Made by a program: the position numbers and the translations under genes. Below are positions 9,256-19,445 of a DNA stretch of 35,997 nucleotides, piece by piece. The stretch comes from an uncultured beta proteobacterium. GTDB lineage: Bacteria > Pseudomonadota > Gammaproteobacteria > Burkholderiales > Burkholderiaceae_C. Location of the stretch: the NCBI GenBank assembly GCA_903845345.1, contig CAIMXF010000185.1, forward strand, positions 1-35,997, in the 5' to 3' direction. Below the pieces are notes generated by a model. It saw only the letters and a list, made by a program, of their open reading frames with translations. It was not told the DNA's origin and made no database searches. The first letter of the stretch is position 1; the number at the start of each line of letters is the position of its first letter.

Positions 9256-10425
9256 CTACTTGTTGCCGGGCACCTGGCCTTCGACGCCCTTGACGAAGAA
9301 CTTGATGCCGCCGAGGAACGCGTCGTCCGCGGTCGTGCCGGCCTTGACCTGTTCCTTGCCGTCGTTGGACACGATCGGGCCTTTCCAGATCGCGAACGAG
9401 CCGTCCTTCAGGCCCGCCTTGACCTTGTCGACCTTGGCCTTGAGATCGGCGGGCACCTTGTCGGAGATCGACACGAGGTCGATCGCGCCTTCCTTGACGC
9501 CCCACCAGGTGTGGCCGGTCGTCCAGGTGCCGTTGATCGCGTCCCTGGCCGCCTTGATGTAGTACGGGCCCCAGATGTTGACCGAGGAGGCCAGGTGGGC
9601 CTTCGGGCCGTAGGCGGTCATGTCGGAGTCCCAGCCGAACGCGTACTTGCCGTTCTTCTCGGCGGTCTGCAGCACGGCGCTGGAGTCGGTGTTCTGCAGC
9701 AGCACGTCGGCGCCGCCGTCGATCAGCGATTGCGCGCCTTCGGTTTCCTTGGGCGGGTTGAACCACTCGTTGACCCACACCACCTTGACCTTGACCTTCG
9801 GGTTCACGCTCTGAGCGCCGAGGGTGTAGCTGTCGATGTTGCGGATGACCTCGGGGATCGGGATCGAGCCGACCACGCCGATGGTGTTGGTCCTGGTCAT
9901 GCCGCCGGCGATCACCCCGGCCATGTACGCGCCTTCGTAGGTGCGGTTGTCGTAGACGCGCATGTTGTCGGCCGTCTTGTAGCCGGTGGCGTGCTCGAAG
10001 TGGACGGCCTTGTTGTCGGCGGCCACCTTCAGCATCGGCTCCATGTAGCCGAAGCTGGTGCCGAAGATCAGCGTGTTGCCTTGGGCGACCATGTCCCGGA
10101 ACTCGCGCTCGGCATCGGCCGATTCGGGCACGCTCTCGACGAAGGTCGTCTGCACCTGCGAGCCGAGTTCCTTCTCGAGCGCCTTGCGGCCGTTGTCGTG
10201 CGCGAAGGTCCAGCCGCCGTCGCCCACCGGGCCGAGGTAGGCGAACGCGATCTTCAGCGGGGCGGACGCGCCCGACGCCGGCGCGGCGGCGACCGGCCCG
10301 GACGCCGCCGGCGCGGCGGCGGGCGCGGCGTCTTCCTTCTTGCTGCAGCCGACGAGCGCGGCGGCCATCGCAACGCTGCCGAGGGCCGTGACGCGCAACC
10401 AGGCGCGGCGGGTGGTGGTCGTCAT
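9256..10425 (-). CDS. BMP family ABC transporter substrate-binding lipoprotein (nucleoside/purine type)
   Basis: 389 aa; lipobox ALVGC after a TTRRAWLR n-region; KIAFAYLGPVGDGGWTFAHDNGRKALE...FGTSFGYMEPMLKVA... typical of BMP/PnrA-like proteins. Confidence 0.93.
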   Translation of the reverse strand: MTTTTRRAWLRVTALGSVAMAAALVGCSKKEDAAPAAAPAASGPVAAAPASGASAPLKIAFAYLGPVGDGGWTFAHDNGRKALEKELGSQVQTTFVESVPESADAEREFRDMVAQGNTLIFGTSFGYMEPMLKVAADNKAVHFEHATGYKTADNMRVYDNRTYEGAYMAGVIAGGMTRTNTIGVVGSIPIPEVIRNIDSYTLGAQSVNPKVKVKVVWVNEWFNPPKETEGAQSLIDGGADVLLQNTDSSAVLQTAEKNGKYAFGWDSDMTAYGPKAHLASSVNIWGPYYIKAARDAINGTWTTGHTWWGVKEGAIDLVSISDKVPADLKAKVDKVKAGLKDGSFAIWKGPIVSNDGKEQVKAGTTADDAFLGGIKFFVKGVEGQVPGNK

Positions 10426-10468
10426 GGAGATCTCCTCTTGGGTCGAATCGGGAAATGGAGCGGGTGCG

Positions 10469-11389
10469 CTAGCTGCCGGGGAAGAACGGCTTGCCGAGCG
10501 AGGCGGGCATGTTGGTGCGGATCCACACGGGATTGCGCGAGATCAGCACCAGCACCGCGATGGTCGCGAGGTAGGGCAGCATCGTGAGCAGCTGGCTGGA
10601 GATGGCCACGCCCTCGCCCTGCAGGTGGAACTGCAGCATCGTGACGCCGCCGAACAGGTAGGCGCCCAGCAGGATGCGCGACGGCCGCCACGTGGCGAAG
10701 GTGGTGAGCGCCAGCGCGATCCAGCCCTTGCCCGCGACCATGCCTTCGACCCACAGCGGCGTGTAGACGACCGAGATGTACGCCCCCGCGACGCCGCACA
10801 GCGCGCCGCCGCACATCACCGCGATCAGCCGGATGCGGCGCACCGGATAGCCCAGCGCATGCGCCGACTCGGGCGACTCGCCCACCGCGCGCAGCACGAG
10901 GCCGGCGCGCGAGCGGTACAGGAACCAGGTGAGCCCGAGCATGAACGCGATCGTCAGGTAGACCATCGGATGCTGGCGGAACAGCGCCGGGCCGATGAAC
11001 GGGATGTCGCTCAGGCCGGGGATCGCGAAGTGCGGCCGCGAGCTGAGCCGCTCCTGCGTGTAGTGGATGCCGACGAAGGCCGAGAAGCCGTTGCCGAACA
11101 GGCTCAGCGCGAGGCCCGTGGCGTACTGGTTGGTGTTGAGCCAGATCACCAGCACGCCGAACGCGCCGGCCATGATCGCACCCGCCAGCGCGCCCGCGCC
11201 GAAAGCGAGCCAGTCGCTGCCGGTCTGCACCGCGGTGGCGAAGCCGGCGATGGCGGCCACCAGCATCATGCCCTCGGCGCCGAGGTTGACGATGCCCGAG
11301 CGCTCGTTGATCAGCAGCCCGAGGCCCGCGATCGCGAGCACGGTGCCCGCGTTGAGCGTGGCCGCCAGGAGGAGTGCGTAGGTGTCCAT
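10469..11389 (-). CDS. ABC transporter permease
   Basis: ATG at 11389: MDTYALLLAATLNAGTVLAIAGLGLLINERSGIVNLGAEGMML...; start overlaps the stop of the upstream permease (ATGA-type). Confidence 0.93.
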   Translation of the reverse strand: MDTYALLLAATLNAGTVLAIAGLGLLINERSGIVNLGAEGMMLVAAIAGFATAVQTGSDWLAFGAGALAGAIMAGAFGVLVIWLNTNQYATGLALSLFGNGFSAFVGIHYTQERLSSRPHFAIPGLSDIPFIGPALFRQHPMVYLTIAFMLGLTWFLYRSRAGLVLRAVGESPESAHALGYPVRRIRLIAVMCGGALCGVAGAYISVVYTPLWVEGMVAGKGWIALALTTFATWRPSRILLGAYLFGGVTMLQFHLQGEGVAISSQLLTMLPYLATIAVLVLISRNPVWIRTNMPASLGKPFFPGS

Positions 11390-12480
11390 CAGGCGGCCGC
11401 GCCTCTTGCAGGATGCGCGGGATGCGCGGCGTGCCAGCGCACGCGGTAGTTGATCAGCGTGTCGCTGGCCAGCAGCGAGAACAGCAGCACGCCCTGGAAC
11501 ACGCCGGTGAGCGACTTGGGCAGGCCCAGCCGCGACTGCGCGAGTTCGCCGCCGATGTAGAACAGGCTCATCAGCAACGACGAGAAGAGGACGCCCACCG
11601 GGTTGAGCCGGCCGACGTAGGCGACGATGATCGCGGCGAAGCCGTAGCCGGCCGGCACGTAGGGCGTGAGCTGGCCGATCGGGCCGGCGACCTCGAACGC
11701 GCCGGCGAGCCCCGCCATGCCGCCCGAGATCAGCAGCGCCATCCACAGCGCGCGCCGCGACGAGAAGCCCGCGTAGCGCGCCGCCGCCGCCGCCAGGCCG
11801 CCCACCTGCATCTGGAAGCCGCCGTAGATGCGGAACAGGAACAGCCAGAACGTGGCCACCGACACTAGCGCCGTGACGAAGCCGATGTTCACCCGCAGGC
11901 CGGTGAACAGCCGCGGGATCTTGGTCGGGTCGAGGAAGGTGATCGTCTGCGGGAAGTTGTAGCCGGCCGGATCCTTCCAGTCGCCGTAGACGAGGTAGTT
12001 CAGCACCTGGTTGGCCACGTAGACCAGCATCAGGCTGACGAGGATCTCGCTGGCGTTGGCGCGGTCGCGCAGGAACGCGACGATCCCCGCCCAGGCCATG
12101 CCGCCGAGCGTGCCGGCGATCAGGATGGGCAGGACGATCCAGCGGCTCGAATCCGCCGACGCGTGCATCGCCACGCCCGACGCCGCGATCGCGCCCAGCA
12201 CGAACTGGCCTTCGGCGCCGATGTTCCACACGTTGGCGCGGTAGCAGACGGCCAGGCCGAGCCCGATCAGCATCAGCGGCGTCGCCTTCACGCACAGTTC
12301 GGAGACGGCGTAGGCGCCGCGGAACGGCTCGACGAAGAACACGCCTAAGCCGCGCGACGGATCCTTGCCGAGCAGCGCGAACAGCGCGATGCCGGCGAGC
12401 ACCGTGACGGCCAGCGCGATCACCGGCGACAGCAGCGACATCGCCTTGCTCGGCGCGGGACGCGCCTCAAGCCGCAGCAT
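11389..12480 (-). CDS. ABC transporter permease
   Basis: 363 aa; ...KATPLMLIGLGLAVCYRANVWNIGAEGQFVLGAIAASG..., typical of permeases paired with BMP proteins. Confidence 0.93.
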   Translation of the reverse strand: MLRLEARPAPSKAMSLLSPVIALAVTVLAGIALFALLGKDPSRGLGVFFVEPFRGAYAVSELCVKATPLMLIGLGLAVCYRANVWNIGAEGQFVLGAIAASGVAMHASADSSRWIVLPILIAGTLGGMAWAGIVAFLRDRANASEILVSLMLVYVANQVLNYLVYGDWKDPAGYNFPQTITFLDPTKIPRLFTGLRVNIGFVTALVSVATFWLFLFRIYGGFQMQVGGLAAAAARYAGFSSRRALWMALLISGGMAGLAGAFEVAGPIGQLTPYVPAGYGFAAIIVAYVGRLNPVGVLFSSLLMSLFYIGGELAQSRLGLPKSLTGVFQGVLLFSLLASDTLINYRVRWHAAHPAHPARGAAA

Positions 12481-13987
12481 GCCGGACCTCCGCTTCTTCG
12501 GTCCACAGCCCGCTCATCCACTGGCCGATCTGCTCGCGCGTGGCCTGCGCCGCCGGGATCGACGGCGACACGCGGCCGCGCGCGATCACGACCAGGCGGT
12601 CGGAGATCTCGAACAGCTCGTCCAGGTCCTCGCTGACCACCAGCAGCGCGCAGCCGGCGTCGCGCAGCGCGAGCAAGGCGCCGCGGATCTGCGCGGCGGC
12701 GCCGACGTCGACGCCCCATGTCGGCTGCGACACGATCAGCAGCTTCGGATGCGCGTCGATCTCGCGGCCGACGATGAACTTCTGCAGGTTGCCGCCCGAC
12801 AGGCTCTTGGCCGTGGCGTCCGGGCCGCCGGCCTTGACGTTGTAGTCGGCGATCAGGTGCCGGGCCAGCGCCGCGGTGCGCCTGGTGCTGATCCAGCCGA
12901 ACCGCGTGACGGCCTCGGTGCGCGTGAGCAGCGTGTTCTGCGCCAGCGAGATCGACGGCACCGCGCCGCGGCCCAGCCGTTCCTCGGGCACGAAGTGCAG
13001 GCCCTCGTGGCGGCGGCGGCGCGGCGAATGGCTGCCGATCGGCTTGCCGAACAGGCGGATCGCCGCGGGCGGCGCGCGCTCGTCCTCGCCGGACAGCGCC
13101 GCCATCAGCTCCTGCTGGCCGTTGCCCGAGACGCCGGCCACGCCCAGGATCTCGCCTTGGCGCACCTCGAACGAGACGGCGTCGAGGTCGGCGCCGAACG
13201 CGCCGGTGCGCGCGAGCGACAGCTGGTCGACCGCCAGCACCTGCTCGCCGGGCGTGGCCGTCGCGTGATCGAGCTGCGGCGGCTCGGCGCCGATCATCAG
13301 GCGCGACAGGCTGGCGTTGGTCTCCTGGCGCGGGTCGACCTCGCCGGTGACCTTGCCGCCGCGCATCACCGTGCACTTGTGGCACAGCGCGCGGATCTCG
13401 TCGAGCTTGTGGCTGATGTAGAGGATGCTGCAGCCCTCGTCGGCGAGCTTGCGCAGCGTGACGAACAGCGCCTGCACGGCCTGCGGCGTGAGCACCGAGG
13501 TGGGTTCGTCCAGGATCAGCAGGCGCGGCTTGGTGAGCAGCGCGCGGACGATCTCGACGCGCTGGCGCTCGCCCACCGACAGCGTGTGCACCGGCCGCAG
13601 CGGGTCGACGTCGAGGCCGTAGACGCCCGCGACCTCGACGATGCGCTTCGTGACGTCGGCCAGCGACCACGCCTTGTCCAGCCCCAGCCAGACGTTCTCG
13701 GCCGCGGTGAGCGTGTCGAACAGGCTGAAGTGCTGGAACACCATCGCGATGCCGAGCGCGCGCGCCTCCTGCGGATTGCAGATCTCGACCTGCCTGCCGT
13801 CCCACGTCATCTCGCCCTCGTCGGGCCGCACCGCGCCGTAGATGATCTTCATCAGCGTGGACTTGCCCGCGCCGTTCTCGCCCAGCACGGCATGGATCTC
13901 GCCCGGCTCGACGCGCAGGCGGATGCGGTCGTTGGCCTTGACGGCGGGGTATTGCTTGCTGATGTCGATGAGCTCGAGTCGAAGCAT
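12467..13987 (-). CDS. ABC transporter ATP-binding protein, tandem NBDs
   Basis: In-frame ATG at 13987 (MLRLELIDISKQYPAVKANDRIRL); Walker A GENGAGKST, signature LSVGERQRVEI and LSGGNLQKFIVGRE. Confidence 0.94.
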   Translation of the reverse strand: MLRLELIDISKQYPAVKANDRIRLRVEPGEIHAVLGENGAGKSTLMKIIYGAVRPDEGEMTWDGRQVEICNPQEARALGIAMVFQHFSLFDTLTAAENVWLGLDKAWSLADVTKRIVEVAGVYGLDVDPLRPVHTLSVGERQRVEIVRALLTKPRLLILDEPTSVLTPQAVQALFVTLRKLADEGCSILYISHKLDEIRALCHKCTVMRGGKVTGEVDPRQETNASLSRLMIGAEPPQLDHATATPGEQVLAVDQLSLARTGAFGADLDAVSFEVRQGEILGVAGVSGNGQQELMAALSGEDERAPPAAIRLFGKPIGSHSPRRRRHEGLHFVPEERLGRGAVPSISLAQNTLLTRTEAVTRFGWISTRRTAALARHLIADYNVKAGGPDATAKSLSGGNLQKFIVGREIDAHPKLLIVSQPTWGVDVGAAAQIRGALLALRDAGCALLVVSEDLDELFEISDRLVVIARGRVSPSIPAAQATREQIGQWMSGLWTEEAEVRHAAA

Positions 13988-14139
13988 CGGACGGGGCGTG
14001 GTGGCGAGCGGGACGGGAGACGAAGTATCGGGCAGACGGTCAGGCCGGCGCTTGGCGATTGCCGACAATCTTGGCGAAGAAACTTGCATGCAAGCTGCGT
14101 GCCAAATCGTCGTCCGGCGAGGCGTGGACAGCGCGCATG

Positions 14140-15114
14140 TCAGGACGCGATCGCCACGCGCGGGCGCGCGGCCACGCTGCGCGCGACGTCGCGCACGCAC
14201 TCGCGCAGCCAGCGCACCGACGCGGATTCATGAGTGAGGTCGTGCCACAGCTGGTAGTAGGCCAGCGGCGGGAAGGCGACGGGGCAGCGCACGATGCGCA
14301 CCGGCAGCACGTCGACGTAGCGCTGGCAGAACAGGCGGCCGGTGGTCAGCACCAGCTGGCTGCCGGCCACCATCGCCGGGATCAGCGCGAAATGCGCGCT
14401 GCGCACCGCGATCTCGCGCAGCAGGCCCTGCCGGGCGAGGTGGTCGTCGATCACGCCGCGCGCGCCCTCGTAGTTGGGCATCGGCGCCACGTGCTCGCAG
14501 GCGAGATAGCGCTCGGCCGTCCAGGCGCGGCCGCCGCCGGCGCGCGCGACCGGATGATCCTCGGCCACCAGGCACACCACCTCGTCGCTGACCAGGCGCC
14601 CCAGGTGCAGCTCGCCGGGCGGCGTCATCCAGTTGCCGATCACGAGGTCGACCTCGCCTTGCGCCAGGCTGCGGCGGTAGTCGAAATGGCTGGACAAGGT
14701 CAGCAGCTCGATCCTGACCTGCGGCGCGCGCTGCTTCAGCGTGAGCACCAGCTGCGGCAGGAAGCCGGGGTCGATGAAGTCGCTGGCGGCGATGCGGAAG
14801 ATGGCGGTGCTGGTCTGCGCGTCGAAGCCGGTGCGCCGGGTGCGCGGGCTGAAGAGCCGATCGGCCTCGGCCAGCAGGCTGGCCGCGGGCGCCACCATCT
14901 GCTGCGCGAACGCGGTGGGCGTCATGCCGTTGCCGGCACGCACCAGCAGCGGGTCGCCGGTGAGTTCGCGCAGCCGCTTCAGCTGGGCGCTCACCGCCGG
15001 CTGCGAACTCTGCAGCCGCAGGGCGGCGCGCGACACGCTGCGCTCGGTGATCAGCGTGTGCAGGACGCGGATGAGATGAAGCTCGATCTTGTCGAACTCC
15101 GTGCGCAAGGTCAT
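14140..15114 (-). CDS. LysR family transcriptional regulator
   Basis: 324 aa; LHLIRVLHTLITERSVSRAALRLQSSQPAVSAQLKRLRELTGDPLLVR N-terminal HTH, LysR substrate domain. Confidence 0.94.
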   Translation of the reverse strand: MTLRTEFDKIELHLIRVLHTLITERSVSRAALRLQSSQPAVSAQLKRLRELTGDPLLVRAGNGMTPTAFAQQMVAPAASLLAEADRLFSPRTRRTGFDAQTSTAIFRIAASDFIDPGFLPQLVLTLKQRAPQVRIELLTLSSHFDYRRSLAQGEVDLVIGNWMTPPGELHLGRLVSDEVVCLVAEDHPVARAGGGRAWTAERYLACEHVAPMPNYEGARGVIDDHLARQGLLREIAVRSAHFALIPAMVAGSQLVLTTGRLFCQRYVDVLPVRIVRCPVAFPPLAYYQLWHDLTHESASVRWLRECVRDVARSVAARPRVAIAS

Positions 15115-15280
15115 CGCATTTGCCGTATAGCCGGTATAAGACCGAGTATATTCAGATCGGACGACAGGGGCACAGGTTTCGTCGGGCGCGTACCCGCCCG
15201 CACCGGCGTCCGCCCGGCCAGGGAACGATGGCGCACAGCCAGGGTGCGGCGCGGGCGATTGCGGTGCGTGCCCCGCGCGT

Positions 15281-16481
15281 TCAGTCCGGATGCGCCCCGG
15301 CCTCGTACCAGCGCCTGAGCACGTCGCGCTCGGCGTCGGTGATCTGCGTGGCGTTGTTCAACGGCATCGCCTTCAGCACCACGGCCTGCTGGACCATCTG
15401 CGGCGCGTGCGCGAGGATCTGGTCGGGCGCGTCGAGGCGGACCCCCATGTTGGCGACCTGCGCGTTGTGGCACAGGCTGCAGCGCTCCTTGACGATGCCC
15501 TGCACCTGAGCGAACGTGGCGGGCACGGGCGCTGGGGCGCCAGTGATGGCTCCGGCCGGTGCGGGCTTCAGCCAGACGCCGAGGCCCACCAGCAGCACGC
15601 AGCCGGCCGCCGCGTATTCCCACGGCACGCGCCTGCCCAGCACCAGCGCGCGATGGCGCGCGACGAAGGACGTGCGGATCAGCGCGCCGGCCGCCATCAT
15701 CACCACCAGCACGATCCAGTTGCCCGTCGCGCCGTGCAGGAAGGCGTAGTGGTTGCTGAGCATCGCCGCCAGCACCGGCAGCGTGAAGTAGGTGTTGTGA
15801 ACGCTGCGCCGCTTGGCGCGCCGTCCGTGCGCCGGATCCACCGCGACGCCGGCCCGCATCTGCGCGATCACCTTGCGCTGGCCCGGGATGATCCAGAAGA
15901 ACACGTTGGCGCTCATCGTGGCGGCCATCATGCCGCCCACCAGCACGAACGCGGCGCGGCCGGCGAACAGGTCGCAGGCGAGCCACGACGCGAAGACGAC
16001 CAGCCCCCCCGATCAGCACGCCCGCAACGGCCTGGTTGCCATGGTCGAACAGCCGGCAGATCGCGTCGTAGCCCAGCCAGAACAGCACCAGGAACGCCAG
16101 CGCGCAGGGCACCGCGCCCGCCGGCGTCCAGGCGTGCACGCGCGGGTCGATCAGGAAGGTATTCGCCTGGAACAGGTAGATGGCCGTGAACAGCGCGAAG
16201 CCGGTGAGGAACGTCGCATAGCTTTCCCAGTAGAACCAGTGCAGGTGTTCGGGCAGCCTCTTGGGCGCACCGAGGTACTTCTGCGGGTTGTAGAAACCGC
16301 CGCCGTGCACCGCCCACAGCTCGCCGCCGACGCCCTTCTCGCGCAGCGCCGCGTCGGTGGGTTCGACCAGGCTCGAGTCCAGGAACACGAAATAGAACGA
16401 GGCGCCGATCCAGGCGATCGCGACGATCACGTGCGCCCAGCGCAGGAGGAAGTTGACCCAGTCGAGAAGGTAGGGATCCAT
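15281..16481 (-). CDS. puuD: membrane urate hydroxylase PuuD with C-terminal cytochrome c domain; apparent single-base frameshift at 16004-16010
   Basis: N-terminal part MDPYLLDWVNFLLRWAHVIVAIAWIGASFYFVFLDSSL...GELWAVHGGGFYNPQKY; C-terminal part in another frame LVVFASWLACDLFAGRAAFVLVGGMMAATMSANVFFWIIPGQRKV...CSLCHNAQVANMGVRLDAPDQI. Reading six instead of seven G joins them as VLIGGLVVFASW. Confidence 0.88.
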
Positions 16482-16518
16482 GCGGTCGGCGATGCAAGAG
16501 CCGCGCCAGAAGCGGCGC

Positions 16519-16872
16519 TCAGCTGCCGCGGTAGGTCGAGTACGACCAGGGGCTGGCGAGCAGCGGCACGTGATAGTGCGAGCCCGCGTCGGCGATGCCG
16601 AAATCCAGCGGCACGAGATCGAGGAAGGGCGGATCGGGCAGCTCGACACCGCGTGCACGGAAGTACGCCGCCACGTCGAACTCGAGCCGGTAGCGGCCGA
16701 CCGCGAACGCGTCGCCCTCGAGCAGCGGACCGCCGGCGCGGCCGTCGGCGTCGAGCGCCAGCTCGCGCAGCAACTGCGGCGCGTCGCCCGCGAGCCGGTA
16801 CAGCGCGACGCGCATGCCGGCCGCGGGGCACCCGTTCATCGTGTCGAGGACATGCGTGGTGAGTAAGCCCAT
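16519..16872 (-). CDS. uraH: 5-hydroxyisourate hydrolase (transthyretin-like)
   Basis: [27 protein letters not shown]...[20 protein letters not shown]-terminal THVLDT and C-terminal YRGS signatures. Upstream in-frame starts are possible. Confidence 0.95.
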   Translation of the reverse strand: MGLLTTHVLDTMNGCPAAGMRVALYRLAGDAPQLLRELALDADGRAGGPLLEGDAFAVGRYRLEFDVAAYFRARGVELPDPPFLDLVPLDFGIADAGSHYHVPLLASPWSYSTYRGS

Positions 16873-16931
16873 GGGAACCGGCGGCGCCGATGACGAAGCA
16901 GGCGCCATCGTGTCAGATTTCGCCGCGGCCG

Positions 16932-19445
16932 TCATGCGCCATCCCGGATCGCCGCCATGGTCGGCCGCGCCGTGCAGCGCGCGATGGCCCGGGCCAGGTG
17001 TTCCACGTCGATGGGCTTGGCGACGTAGTCGTCCATGCCGGCGGCCAGGCAGGCCTGCCGATCCTCCTCGAACGCGTTGGCGGTCATCGCGACGATGGGC
17101 AGCGACGCGCGCGCGTCGCCCAGCGCACGGATGGCCTGCGTGGCCTCCACGCCGTCCATGCCGGGCATCTGCAGGTCCATCAGCACCAGGTCGTAGTCGC
17201 CGCGGCGCACCGCCTCGACGGCCAGCTGGCCGTTGGCGACCAGGTGCACGACGTGGCCCATGCGCGTGAGCACGGCGTTGATCAGGATCTGGTTGACGTC
17301 GTTGTCCTCGGCCACGAGGATGCGCAGCGCCGGACGCCCCGGCTCGGCCGCGCCGCTCTCGGCGGCCGCCGGCAGCATCTCGCTGCGCTCCACGACGCGG
17401 CTCGGGATCGAGACGACGAAGCGGCTGCCCAGCCCCGGCGTGCTGGTGGTGGCGATCGTGCCGCCCATCATCTGCACGATCTCGCGCGTGATCGCCAGGC
17501 CCAGACCGCTGCCGCCGTAGCGCCGCATCGTCGTCGAATCGGCCTGCGTGAAGCGGTCGAACAGCGTGGGCATCGCGCTGTCCGGGATGCCGATGCCGGT
17601 GTCGCTGACCGCCAGGTGCAGCGTCAGCGCGCGGCCCGCGCCGGGCTCGATCGCGACGCTCACCTGCACGGTGCCCCGGTCGGTGAACTTGATCGCGTTG
17701 CCCACCAGGTTGAACAGGATCTGCTGGATGCGGATCGCGTCGCCCTGGACCAGCGTGTCCTCGTTCGGCGCGAAGTCGAGCCGCAGCGCCAGGCCCTTGG
17801 CCACCGCGCGCTCGCGCATCAGCGCCACCACGCCCTCGGCGGCCATGCGCACGCTGAACGGCGCCGACGTGAGCTGGAGGTGGCCGGCCTCGATGCGGGA
17901 GACGTCCAGGATGTCGTTGATCAACGCCAGCAGCAGGCGCCCGGAGCTGCCGATCAGCTCGGCGTGGCGGCGCTGCTGCGAGTCGAGCGGCGAATGCAGC
18001 ATCAGCTCGTTGAGGCCCAGCACCGCGTTCAGCGGCGTGCGGATCTCGTGGCTCATCGTCGCGAGGAACTGCGACTTGGCCTGGTTGGCCGCCTCGGCGT
18101 TCGCCTTGGCCTGGGCGAGCTTGCGTTCGGCGGCGGTGACGTCGTGGTACACGCTGACGACGCCGCCCTCGCGGGTGCGGCGGTCGGTCACGTGCACGAC
18201 CAGGCCGTTGCCGAGATCGCGTTCCCAGTCGGCATCGCCGCGCCGGTGCGACGCCGTCCGTTCGGACAGCCACGTCGCGCGCTCGTCGGGCGTCATGTCC
18301 AGCATCACGTTGCTGGCGGACATCTCGGCGAGCTGGCGAAAGGGCACGCCGACGCGAAGACGGTCCCTCACCCATGGGAACATCTGGACGTAGCGCTCGT
18401 TCCAGCGCAGCACGCGATCGGCGCTGTCGCACAGCAGGATGCCGTCCGGGATCACCGCGAGGGCCTGGTCGAGCGTCTCGGCCGAGGCCGCCGCCGCGGC
18501 GCGGGCGTCCGCGAGGCGGGCGAACTGCCATTGCGACAGCACGCCGCCGATCAGCGTGAGCGCGATGAGCGCGAGCGAAGCCGACATGATGACGTTGCGG
18601 TTCTGGTGCCAGGCCAGCAGCGCGTCGGACAGCGGCAGGCTCACCGTGACGCGCAGCGAGCGGTACAGCGTCGGACGCACCGCCACGATCGCCGGCACGT
18701 CGGTGAGCCGCGACGGCGCGAGCACCGGGCCGCCGCGCAGCGCCTCGTCGGGCAGCGGCGGCGCCTGTTCGTGCGCGCGCAGGCCGGCACCGGACGGCAC
18801 CGTCGCCAGCACCCGCCCGTCCTCGCGTTCGAGCGTGACGCCCAGGCCCGGGTTGCCGCCGGCCTGGGCGATGATCGCGGCCAGCGCCGTCATCGGCACC
18901 TCCACCACGGCCAGGACGCGCCGGCCGTCGGGCAGCGCGACGGTGCGCGCGATGTAGACCGACGGCTCGGTGGTGGACTGGCTGATCGCCGGGTCGCTGA
19001 TCGTCAGCTGCGGCACGCCCTGCGCGAACAGGCGCGCGGCGAAGCCCTCGGGCAGGCGCATGCCGTTGCGATCGCTGGAAGGCAGGCTCGCGGCCAGGGT
19101 GTGGCCGCCGGCATCGATCAGGGCGGCGTCGTTGAACAGCAGTTGCCGGTCCTTGAAGGCAGCCATCGCGCGGTGCGCCGCGTCGGCGTCGAGCGGGCCA
19201 TTCGCGCGCCACGCGGGCGCGATCACGTCGGGCAGGCTGGTGAGCTGCAGGTCCAGCGCCAGCAGCGCCCGGTTGAGCTCGGCCTCCGAGGCCGCGGCCG
19301 TCTGCACGACGACCTGCTCGCCGCGCGCGATCGCGTCGCGGCGTTCGGCGGCCACCAGCCACGACGCCGTGACGACCAGCGCCAGCAGCAGCACGCCGGT
19401 GGCCGTCCAGACGATCGCGCTCGAACGACGCAGCGACGCCTTCAT
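16932..19445 (-). CDS. hybrid sensor histidine kinase (periplasmic sensor, PAS, HisKA, HATPase, receiver)
   Basis: ATG at 19445; two TM helices flanking a ~250-aa periplasmic region, PAS ([28 protein letters not shown]), H-box [16 protein letters not shown] boxes, REC with EDNDVNQ and [13 protein letters not shown]. Confidence 0.95.
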   Translation of the reverse strand: MKASLRRSSAIVWTATGVLLLALVVTASWLVAAERRDAIARGEQVVVQTAAASEAELNRALLALDLQLTSLPDVIAPAWRANGPLDADAAHRAMAAFKDRQLLFNDAALIDAGGHTLAASLPSSDRNGMRLPEGFAARLFAQGVPQLTISDPAISQSTTEPSVYIARTVALPDGRRVLAVVEVPMTALAAIIAQAGGNPGLGVTLEREDGRVLATVPSGAGLRAHEQAPPLPDEALRGGPVLAPSRLTDVPAIVAVRPTLYRSLRVTVSLPLSDALLAWHQNRNVIMSASLALIALTLIGGVLSQWQFARLADARAAAAASAETLDQALAVIPDGILLCDSADRVLRWNERYVQMFPWVRDRLRVGVPFRQLAEMSASNVMLDMTPDERATWLSERTASHRRGDADWERDLGNGLVVHVTDRRTREGGVVSVYHDVTAAERKLAQAKANAEAANQAKSQFLATMSHEIRTPLNAVLGLNELMLHSPLDSQQRRHAELIGSSGRLLLALINDILDVSRIEAGHLQLTSAPFSVRMAAEGVVALMRERAVAKGLALRLDFAPNEDTLVQGDAIRIQQILFNLVGNAIKFTDRGTVQVSVAIEPGAGRALTLHLAVSDTGIGIPDSAMPTLFDRFTQADSTTMRRYGGSGLGLAITREIVQMMGGTIATTSTPGLGSRFVVSIPSRVVERSEMLPAAAESGAAEPGRPALRILVAEDNDVNQILINAVLTRMGHVVHLVANGQLAVEAVRRGDYDLVLMDLQMPGMDGVEATQAIRALGDARASLPIVAMTANAFEEDRQACLAAGMDDYVAKPIDVEHLARAIARCTARPTMAAIRDGA

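Noticed and set aside
12365-14233. 622-aa plus-strand ORF
   Set aside because: Antisense to the ABC ATPase, which has unambiguous Walker and signature motifs.
15111-16658. 515-aa ORF as an intact alternative PuuD
   Set aside because: Its C-terminal half after the G7 tract is frameshift noise; the true C-terminal domain with CSLCH is in the other frame.
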